The position numbers and the translations under genes are program-made. Below the pieces are notes generated by a model. That model ran no database searches. It was not told the origin of the DNA and was given only the letters and a program-made list of their open reading frames with translations. This document shows, in pieces, positions 24,435 through 30,652 of a stretch of 64,000 nt of DNA; position 1 is the stretch's first letter; each line of letters starts with the position of its first letter. Origin of the DNA: Flavobacterium keumense (lineage in GTDB: Bacteria > Bacteroidota > Bacteroidia > Flavobacteriales > Flavobacteriaceae); the NCBI RefSeq assembly GCF_029866485.1, contig NZ_CP092332.1, forward strand, positions 1,674,001 through 1,738,000, written 5' to 3'.

Positions 24435-25616
24435 CTATAATTTGAAATAATCAATATAGGTATTCAAATCTTTGTCGCCACGTCCCGAAAGATTAATTAC
24501 GACCACATCGTTAGGTTTGAATTTCATTTCGTCCAAAACAGCAAAGGCGTGCGCACTTTCAATTGCCGGAATAATTCCTTCTAATTTAGACAGTTCCAAA
24601 CCCCAATTCATAGCTTGTGCATCCGTAATGGAAATGAATTGAGCTCTTCCTGAAGCAAATAAATGCGCGTGCATGGGGCCAACACCTGGGTAATCCAATC
24701 CAGCCGAAATAGAGTAAGGCTCCGTAATTTGTCCGTCAGGAGTTTGCATCAACAAGGTTTTACTTCCGTGTATCACACCAATTTTCCCTAAGGCTGAGGT
24801 AGCAGCACTTTCACCTGAATGCACTCCTAAACCTGCTGCTTCTACAGCAATGATGTTGACTTCTTTTTCGTCCAAAAAGTGGTAATAAGCTCCCGCAGCA
24901 TTACTTCCTCCACCCACACAAGCAATTACATAATCTGGATTTTCTTTTCCTTCTTTTTCCAATAACTGGCTTTTGATTTCTTTTGAAATCACCGATTGGA
25001 AACGCGCCACCATATCAGGATAAGGGTGTGGTCCCACTACAGAACCAATGATATAATAGGTATCCACAGGATTGTTAATCCAATCGCGAATGGCTTCGTT
25101 GGTAGCATCTTTCAATGTTCTTGAACCCGATAACGCTGGACGCACTTCGGCACCTAACATTTTCATACGGGCTACATTGGGAGCCTGACGTTTGATATCA
25201 ATTTCGCCCATATAGACAATACATTCCAAGCCCATTAAGGCACAAACGGTTGCCGTAGCTACACCGTGTTGACCCGCACCCGTTTCGGCAATAATTCGTT
25301 TTTTACCCAAACGTTTGGCCAATAAAATTTGCCCGATTGTATTGTTTACTTTATGCGCTCCTGTATGGCACAAATCTTCTCTTTTAAGATAGACTTTGGT
25401 ATTGTATTTTTCAGACAAACGTGCCGCAAAGTAAAGCGGAGTAGGACGGCCTACGTAATCTTGTAACAAAGCGTCAAACTCAGCTTGAAACTCAGGTTCG
25501 GCTGTGATTTTTAAATAGTTTTGGCGTAATTCTTCTACATTAGGATATAACATTTCTGGAATGTAGGCGCCTCCAAATTCTCCATAATAGCCTTTTTCGT
25601 TGACGTTGTATGACAT
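24435..25616 (-). CDS. trpB: Tryptophan synthase beta subunit
   Basis: TrpB condenses indole with serine using pyridoxal phosphate. The 393-residue protein has G-R-P-T-P-L-Y near 51-57, the PLP lysine in H-T-G-A-H-K-V-N-N near 82-90, E-T-G-A-G-Q-H-G near 110-117 and the phosphate-binding G-G-G-S-N-A near 234-239. Length is normal. It follows trpF by 12 bp; downstream, the operon is interrupted by repeats and the four-helix-bundle gene before trpA. Confidence 0.97.
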   Translation of the reverse strand: MSYNVNEKGYYGEFGGAYIPEMLYPNVEELRQNYLKITAEPEFQAEFDALLQDYVGRPTPLYFAARLSEKYNTKVYLKREDLCHTGAHKVNNTIGQILLAKRLGKKRIIAETGAGQHGVATATVCALMGLECIVYMGEIDIKRQAPNVARMKMLGAEVRPALSGSRTLKDATNEAIRDWINNPVDTYYIIGSVVGPHPYPDMVARFQSVISKEIKSQLLEKEGKENPDYVIACVGGGSNAAGAYYHFLDEKEVNIIAVEAAGLGVHSGESAATSALGKIGVIHGSKTLLMQTPDGQITEPYSISAGLDYPGVGPMHAHLFASGRAQFISITDAQAMNWGLELSKLEGIIPAIESAHAFAVLDEMKFKPNDVVVINLSGRGDKDLNTYIDYFKL

Positions 25617-25628
25617 AATCTATATTTT

Positions 25629-26285
25629 TTATTTAATGTTTGTACGGACAATTCGCGAATTGTCAGTACTTATTTTTGGATGAATTTCTCTTAATAAATT
25701 TATATTTTTTAATCCCGCTTCGATTTCAAATTTACTATTTACATCAATAGCATAAATGGGTAAATCGGTTTTTAGTATTTCGTTGACCAAATCGATTTCG
25801 TCTAATCCAATGCCTCCGCTTAAAAAGAAAGGCTTTTGCGAAGGATATTTTGCTAGGACTTTCCAATCGAAAGTCGTTCCGTTTCCTCCAGGTAGTTTTC
25901 CTTTGGTATCAAAAAGGAAATAATCACAAACCGTTTCAAAAGGGTGTAATTGATCAAAATCAAAATCAGCATTCACTGAAAACACTTTAATGATTTCAAT
26001 GTTTTTCGCCAATTTACTTCTCAATTCTTGGCAAAATACTACCGACTCATGTCCATGTAATTGCACGGCTTGTAAATCGTATTGGGCTACTTTTGTTGCA
26101 ATTTCCCCTTGACTTGCATTAACAAATACACCTGTTTTTTTGATGCTTTGAGGCAAATTAGGCATTGCTCCATCAAAATAGCGCGCCGATTTCTCCCAGA
26201 ATATAAAGCCCATATAATCGGGTAGGAGCGATCCTACTTCGAGAATATTGTCGGGGTATTTCATGCCGCAGATTTTGAGTTTCAT
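25629..26285 (-). CDS. trpF: Phosphoribosylanthranilate isomerase
   Basis: TrpF isomerises phosphoribosylanthranilate in tryptophan synthesis. The 218-residue barrel protein begins with K-L-K-I-C-G-M-K near 2-9, where the Cys is catalytic. It has Q-L-H-G near 75-78, a D-T-K-G-K-L-P-G-G-N-G loop near 126-136, and L-S-G-G-I-G near 155-160. The last dozen residues (about D-N-S-R-I-V-R-T-N-I-K) are encoded by an 18-bp palindrome and flanks rather than by recognisable TrpF sequence. The tail therefore looks added by a repeat. A CGCCTTAG-type repeat ends 9 bp before its ATG. Confidence 0.92.
   Translation of the reverse strand: MKLKICGMKYPDNILEVGSLLPDYMGFIFWEKSARYFDGAMPNLPQSIKKTGVFVNASQGEIATKVAQYDLQAVQLHGHESVVFCQELRSKLAKNIEIIKVFSVNADFDFDQLHPFETVCDYFLFDTKGKLPGGNGTTFDWKVLAKYPSQKPFFLSGGIGLDEIDLVNEILKTDLPIYAIDVNSKFEIEAGLKNINLLREIHPKISTDNSRIVRTNIK
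25647..25664. repeat. 18-bp perfect palindrome at the trpF 3' end
   Basis: GACAATTCGCGAATTGTC is a perfect palindrome, extended by TAC/GTA on either side after a mismatch. It lies inside the trpF coding sequence and encodes part of its C-terminal tail. From memory it resembles a dispersed flavobacterial palindrome. Confidence 0.6.
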
Positions 26286-26294
26286 ATTTATTTT

Positions 26295-26319
26295 GCCGCT
26301 AAGACGCTAAGGCGCGAAG
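26295..26319. repeat. 8-bp-period repeat before trpF
   Basis: GCCGCTAAGACGCTAAGG then CGCGAAG on the plus strand. On the coding strand it reads as CTTCGCGCC-TTAGCGTC-TTAGCGGC and ends 9 bp before the trpF ATG. Sister copies lie before trpC and trpD. Confidence 0.7.
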
Positions 26320-26356
26320 TTTTTTAAATTCGTTATAATTCGTGCAATTTGTATTG

Positions 26357-27136
26357 TTACAATTGCGCAATAAATTCTTTCGCTGCTTGGCCTGCGTTAT
26401 CCGTTTTCATGAAGTTTTCACCAATTAAGAATCCTTGGTAACCATACGGTTTTAATTCGGTTATGGCTTCAATAGACGAAATACCGCTTTCGGATACTTT
26501 TACAAATTCATTCGGAATTTGGTCAGCCAATATTTTACTGAAATCCAAACTCACTTCGAATGTTTTTAAATTTCGGTTATTCACACCAATCATATCCAAA
26601 CTCGGCATAATCGATTTTTCTAATTCTTCTTGGTTGTGGACTTCCAAAAGGACTTCCAATCCTAAACTATGTGCGAATTCAGACAAATTTTTGATTTCCT
26701 CTCGGCTCAAAACGGCTGCAATCAACAGAATTAAGTCGGCACCGTGCGCTTTGGCTTCCAAAATTTGGTATTCGTCCACAATGAATTCTTTTCGCAAAAG
26801 CGGAATGTTTACGCTAGCTCTTGCCAATAACAAATCGTCCAAAGAACCGCCAAAATACTTTCCGTCCGTTAAAACCGAAATACCACAAGCACCTGCTGTT
26901 TCATAACCTTTGACTACTTCTTCTACGGTAAAACCGTAATTAATTTCTGCTTTGGATGGTGAACGACGTTTGTGTTCGGCGATAATTCCCGAAGTACTGT
27001 TTCGTAAATTATGGCTCAACGAAATAGTTTGTTTTTCAAAAAACACTGATTCCTCCAATTGTGAAACTGGAATAATCGATTTTTTGAGAACCACTTCTCT
27101 TCGTTTGTCTAGGATTATTTTGTCGAGTATGTTCAT
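26357..27136 (-). CDS. trpC: Indole-3-glycerol-phosphate synthase
   Basis: TrpC closes the indole ring. The 259-residue protein has I-I-A-E-H-K-R-R-S-P-S-K near 51-62 with the catalytic lysine and glutamate, L-L-R-K-E-F-I-V-D near 113-121, I-G-V-N-N-R-N-L near 183-190 and S-E-S-G-I near 214-218. It stands as a single-function enzyme, not fused to TrpF. A CGCCTTAG-type repeat ends 8 bp before its ATG. Confidence 0.96.
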   Translation of the reverse strand: MNILDKIILDKRREVVLKKSIIPVSQLEESVFFEKQTISLSHNLRNSTSGIIAEHKRRSPSKAEINYGFTVEEVVKGYETAGACGISVLTDGKYFGGSLDDLLLARASVNIPLLRKEFIVDEYQILEAKAHGADLILLIAAVLSREEIKNLSEFAHSLGLEVLLEVHNQEELEKSIMPSLDMIGVNNRNLKTFEVSLDFSKILADQIPNEFVKVSESGISSIEAITELKPYGYQGFLIGENFMKTDNAGQAAKEFIAQL

Positions 27137-27144
27137 TTTTTTCT

Positions 27145-27170
27145 GCCACTAAGGCGCTAAGGCGCAAAGG
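27145..27170. repeat. 8-bp-period repeat before trpC
   Basis: GCCACTAAGG-CGCTAAGG-CGCAAAGG on the plus strand. It ends 8 bp before the trpC ATG and has the same orientation as the copies before trpF and trpD. Confidence 0.75.
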
Positions 27171-27246
27171 TTAATTATTTTATTCTGTAATTTTTATTGC
27201 TCTAATACAAAATTATAAATCTGTGTCAATTTGTGTAATCGGTGTT

Positions 27247-28239
27247 TTACTTGCTCAATTCCTGTAAAATTTGCAACGATTGCAATCCTTTTCCGGAGAA
27301 TAGACTCTCTTTGGCTAATTCAAAACCTTCTAACGGACTGCATTGGGTTACCGTAGCAATAGCCATAGCTGCATTGGCACAGACTACATTGTTTTGGGCT
27401 TCGGTTCCTTTTCCAGAGATGATATCGGTAAATAATTGCGCTGATTCCTCTATTGTTTTTCCGCCTTCAATTTCGGTTTGTGCCAAAAGGCGAACGCCAA
27501 AATCATCTGGATTGAGCATCAGTTCTTTGGTGTTGGTGATGCATTTGGTTGGACAGGTTAACGATACTTCGTCATAACCGTCTAACGAATGTAAAATCGT
27601 GAAATTTCTATCGGTGTTTTGATACAAATACGCATACATTCGAGCCAACTCCAAGTTAAAAACTCCTACCAACTGATTTTGAGGAAACGCCGGATTCACC
27701 ATAGGTCCCAACATATTGAAAAAGGTTTTTACGCCCAACTCTTTTCGAATAGGTCCCACATTTTTCATAGCAGGGTGAAATAGCGGTGCGTGCAAAATAC
27801 AGATGCCTGCTTTTTCCATACATTTTTCTAAGAAACTAGTATCATTACTGAATTTGATTCCCATTTTCTCCATCACATTACTGGAACCTGAAATAGACGA
27901 AACGCCATAATTTCCATGTTTAGCGACTTTAATTCCCGCACCAGCCGCTACAAAAGAGGCCAAGGTCGAAATGTTAAACGTATCTTTTCCATCGCCACCC
28001 GTTCCGCACAAATCAATGGTGTTATATCCTGATAAATCGACACGAATGCACAAATCCAATAATGCTTCACGAAAACCGGCTAATTCTTGGATACTAATGC
28101 TACGCATCATATACACCGTCAAGAAAGAAGCGATTTGGCTCGTATTGTATTCTCCGTTGGAGATGTTTACCAAAACGTTTTTAGCCTCTTCTTTGGAGAG
28201 CATTTCGTGATTGATTAATCTGTTGAGTATGTTTTTCAT
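27247..28239 (-). CDS. trpD: Anthranilate phosphoribosyltransferase
   Basis: TrpD attaches the phosphoribosyl group of PRPP to anthranilate. The 330-residue protein carries the PRPP motif G-T-G-G-D-G-K-D-T-F-N-I-S-T near 79-92, K-H-G-N-Y-G-V-S-S-I-S-G near 106-117 and the G-P-I-R-K-E-L-G-V-K-T-F-F-N-M-L-G-P segment near 163-180. The product is not fused to TrpG, unlike E. coli. A CGCCTTAG-type repeat ends 12 bp before its ATG. Confidence 0.96.
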   Translation of the reverse strand: MKNILNRLINHEMLSKEEAKNVLVNISNGEYNTSQIASFLTVYMMRSISIQELAGFREALLDLCIRVDLSGYNTIDLCGTGGDGKDTFNISTLASFVAAGAGIKVAKHGNYGVSSISGSSNVMEKMGIKFSNDTSFLEKCMEKAGICILHAPLFHPAMKNVGPIRKELGVKTFFNMLGPMVNPAFPQNQLVGVFNLELARMYAYLYQNTDRNFTILHSLDGYDEVSLTCPTKCITNTKELMLNPDDFGVRLLAQTEIEGGKTIEESAQLFTDIISGKGTEAQNNVVCANAAMAIATVTQCSPLEGFELAKESLFSGKGLQSLQILQELSK

Positions 28240-28251
28240 TTTTATTTATTT

Positions 28252-28277
28252 GCCACTAGGGCGCTAAGGCACAAAGT
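28252..28277. repeat. 8-bp-period repeat before trpD
   Basis: GCCACTAGGG-CGCTAAGG-CACAAAG on the plus strand, a diverged copy of the repeat before trpC. It ends 12 bp before the trpD ATG. Confidence 0.65.
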
Positions 28278-28310
28278 TTATATGTAAAGAGATTAATTAA
28301 CTTTTCACCT

Positions 28311-28345
28311 CTAACTTCTAACTTCTAACTTCTAATTTCTAACTT
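28311..28345. repeat. Heptanucleotide array CTAACTT, five units
   Basis: Five 7-mers: CTAACTT three times, CTAATTT, CTAACTT. The array reaches the trpG stop codon region (stop at 28344-28346). It has the 7-bp period of the TACGATT arrays but a different unit. Confidence 0.8.
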
Positions 28346-28910
28346 AATTTTTTACCCAATTTTCTAACATTTTCTTTCCGTTAGGGGTCAATACACTTTC
28401 TGGGTGAAATTGGACTCCTCTAACATCATAGGTCTTGTGGCGAAGTGACATCAGTTGTCCGTTTTCGTCAAAAGAGGTTGCTTCTAAACAGTCGGGTAAA
28501 TTCGCGTCTACTACCCAAGAATGGTAACGTCCTACTTCAAATTCATTTTCTAATCCTTCAAATAACAATTCGTCGTCCACCGCTTTCGTAACGATGGTAG
28601 CTACGCCATGATAGACTTTGTCTAGATTCGAAAGAGTTCCACCATAGACCTCGCCAATGGCTTGTTGTCCTAGGCATACGCCAAAAATACTTTTGGTAGG
28701 ACCGTAGTGCTGAATGACTAGTTTTAATAAACCCGCTTCCTCTGGAATTCCAGGGCCTGGCGATAATAAAATTTTGTCAAAATGAGCAATATCCTCCATT
28801 TCAAATTCATCGTTTCTATACACAGTCACTTCGCAATCTAAATCCTCTAAATAGTGGACTAAATTGTAAGTAAAGCTATCGTAATTGTCTATGACTAGTA
28901 TTTTTTTCAT
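28344..28910 (-). CDS. trpG: Anthranilate synthase component II (glutamine amidotransferase)
   Basis: The subunit supplies ammonia from glutamine to TrpE. The 188-residue class I amidotransferase begins with V-I-D-N-Y-D-S-F-T-Y-N-L near 5-16. The catalytic triad is visible: Cys in G-V-C-L-G-Q-Q near 77-83, and His and Glu in F-H-P-E-S near 168-172. S-P-G-P-G-I-P near 50-56 is also conserved. It may also serve folate synthesis (PabA), as in many bacteria with one TrpG; no separate pabA is in the window. Confidence 0.95.
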   Translation of the reverse strand: MKKILVIDNYDSFTYNLVHYLEDLDCEVTVYRNDEFEMEDIAHFDKILLSPGPGIPEEAGLLKLVIQHYGPTKSIFGVCLGQQAIGEVYGGTLSNLDKVYHGVATIVTKAVDDELLFEGLENEFEVGRYHSWVVDANLPDCLEATSFDENGQLMSLRHKTYDVRGVQFHPESVLTPNGKKMLENWVKN

Positions 28911-28982
28911 TTTTGTATTAAAAAAATTGAAAGATTTAAAGATTGAAAAATCAGCATCTTTAAATTCTTAAATTGTTATATT

Positions 28983-30392
28983 TTATATTGTTTCTGCCAA
29001 ATCTAAAGCTGTATTCAAAGCTCTTAATTTGTTGTACACTTCTTGCATTTCACTTTCTTCATCAGAATCAGCTACGATTCCGGCACCCGCTTGACAATGC
29101 AATTGGTGGTTTTTACTAAGGAACGTTCGAATCATAATGGCATGATTGAAATTGCCTTTGAAATCCATAAAGCCAATAGCGCCACCATAAAAATTACGAT
29201 TTGTTTTTTCGTAATCTTCAATCAATTGCATGGCACGATGTTTTGGCGCACCACTCAAAGTTCCAGCAGGAAAAGTATCGGCTACTACTTGCATCGTTGA
29301 GGCTGTATCGTGTAAATGTCCTGTTACTTTGGATACCAAATGAATCACATGCGAGAAGAATTGTACTTCTCGGTATTTCTCTACTTGTACATCGTGTCCG
29401 TTTCGGCTTAAATCATTTCGGGCCAAATCCACCAACATCACGTGTTCGCTATTTTCTTTTTTGTCTTCGGATAATTGTTTGGCCAAAACCGCGTCTTTTT
29501 CATCGTCACCTGTTCTTTTGAAAGTTCCAGCAATCGGGTGAATTTCTGCTTTGCGGTTTTTAACAATGATTTGAGCTTCGGGTGAAGAACCAAATATTTT
29601 GAAATCGCCATAATCAAAGAAGAAAAGGTAAGGCGAAGGGTTGATGCTTCGCAACGCACGATAAACATTGAATTCGTCGCCTTTGAATCCTTGTGTAAAG
29701 CGTCTGGATAAAACCAATTGGAACACATCGCCACGATAACAATGTTTTTTGGCCAAAGCCACATTGTGCTTGAATTCGTCATCGGTTAAATTAGAAAATC
29801 CTTGACCGTCTTTTGAAAATGAATAGGAAGCAATATTGCGAGATTGTAATAACTGTTCGATTTCTGCAATGTTGTTTTTTCCGTCCAAACTATGACAGAA
29901 AATATAGGCCTCATTTTTGAAATGGTTGATGGCGATAATATTTTGGTACACTGCGTAAAAAACATCATGAATTGTATTGCTGTTTTCTTTTTTGGCAATG
30001 TTTACTTTCTCAAAATAACGGACGGCATCATACGAAATGTAACCAAACAAACCGTTATTAATGAACTTAAAATCATTTTTCTCCGATTCAAATTGCCCTG
30101 AAAATTCTTGTATTACGGCAGGAATATCAGTTGTAGCATTGATAGCTATTTTTTCAGCACTTCCGTCAGGATAGTTTTTGATAATCGTTTCGTTTTCAAT
30201 TTTAATTGAAGCTATCGGATTGCAACAGATGTACGAAAAACTATTGTCGTTTCCGTGGTAGTCGCTACTTTCTAAAAGCAAACTATTCGGGAATTTATCA
30301 CGTATTTTCAAGTACACACTCACCGGCGTAATCGTGTCGGCTAGGATTTGTTTGTATTTTGTATTTAAAATAAAAGATTTCAAAATATTCAT
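28983..30392 (-). CDS. trpE: Anthranilate synthase component I
   Basis: TrpE converts chorismate to anthranilate, the first committed step. The 469-residue protein has the feedback site L-L-E-S-S near 36-40, so tryptophan inhibition is likely. The chorismate-binding domain shows R-G-D-V-F-Q-L-V-L-S near 218-227, H-P-I-A-G-T near 294-299, E-N-S-E-H-V-M-L-V-D-L-A-R-N-D-L near 317-332, P-A-G-T-L-S-G-A-P-K near 373-382 and G-A-G-I-V-A-D-S near 437-444. It is the first structural gene of the operon and is preceded by the trpL attenuator. Control is therefore both enzymatic and transcriptional. Confidence 0.96.
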   Translation of the reverse strand: MNILKSFILNTKYKQILADTITPVSVYLKIRDKFPNSLLLESSDYHGNDNSFSYICCNPIASIKIENETIIKNYPDGSAEKIAINATTDIPAVIQEFSGQFESEKNDFKFINNGLFGYISYDAVRYFEKVNIAKKENSNTIHDVFYAVYQNIIAINHFKNEAYIFCHSLDGKNNIAEIEQLLQSRNIASYSFSKDGQGFSNLTDDEFKHNVALAKKHCYRGDVFQLVLSRRFTQGFKGDEFNVYRALRSINPSPYLFFFDYGDFKIFGSSPEAQIIVKNRKAEIHPIAGTFKRTGDDEKDAVLAKQLSEDKKENSEHVMLVDLARNDLSRNGHDVQVEKYREVQFFSHVIHLVSKVTGHLHDTASTMQVVADTFPAGTLSGAPKHRAMQLIEDYEKTNRNFYGGAIGFMDFKGNFNHAIMIRTFLSKNHQLHCQAGAGIVADSDEESEMQEVYNKLRALNTALDLAETI

Positions 30393-30427
30393 TTTTAAAA
30401 TGTTATCAAAAGCATCGTTTTGGATAT

Positions 30428-30459
30428 GAAAAAAGGCTTGTCGTCATGACAAGCCTTTT
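30428..30459 (-). terminator. trp attenuator (terminator hairpin)
   Basis: On the minus strand AAAAGGCTTGTC pairs with GACAAGCCTTTT around a 5-nt loop, followed by six T. It lies between trpL and trpE. Its 5' arm (30442-30454 on the plus strand) can instead pair with the segment at 30483-30497 that contains the end of trpL. The hairpin can thus be replaced by an antiterminator. Confidence 0.85.
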
Positions 30460-30489
30460 ATATTTATAGTAATACTATAGGAGCTTTGT

Positions 30490-30546
30490 TCACGACGACT
30501 GACGTAAATTGTTCCACCACCAAGTATTGTTTGTATTTGTTATCAT
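30490..30546 (-). CDS. trpL: trp operon leader peptide
   Basis: An 18-codon ORF on the minus strand encodes MITNTNNTWWWNNLRQSS, with three consecutive Trp codons at positions 9-11 (30514-30522). It lies about 20 bp after a good promoter and before an intrinsic terminator and trpE. This is the layout of ribosome-mediated attenuation. When charged tRNA-Trp is scarce the ribosome stalls at the Trp codons and the downstream RNA can form the antiterminator. The ORF is too short for standard gene finders; the Trp run and its position make the call. Confidence 0.88.
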   Translation of the reverse strand: MITNTNNTWWWNNLRQSS

Positions 30547-30564
30547 AAACTTTTTATGTGCTGA

Positions 30565-30595
30565 CAAATATATAAAGGTTATTCCATTATCTCAA
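30565..30595 (-). promoter_or_regulatory. trp operon promoter
   Basis: On the minus strand TTG (30593-30595) and TATATTTG (30565-30572) are separated by 20 nt, a good fit to the Bacteroidota -33/-7 pattern. Transcription would begin a few bases further on, just upstream of trpL. Confidence 0.75.
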
Positions 30596-30598
30596 TAT

Positions 30599-30635
30599 AA
30601 AAAAGCGAAAAAAAATATATTTTTCTCGCTTTTTT
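30599..30635 (-). terminator. Terminator of clpB
   Basis: AGCGA and TCGCT, extended by A-runs and T-runs, form a hairpin with T-runs on both sides. It lies just after the clpB stop and overlaps nothing but the start of the trp promoter region. Confidence 0.7.
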
Positions 30636-30652
30636 GTTAAATTAAGCTTGGG

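Noticed and set aside
28919..28981. Possible further 7-bp array between trpE and trpG (TTGAAAGATTTAAAG-type sequence)
   Set aside because: The AT-rich phrase repeats loosely but does not hold a 7-bp register long enough to separate it from chance.
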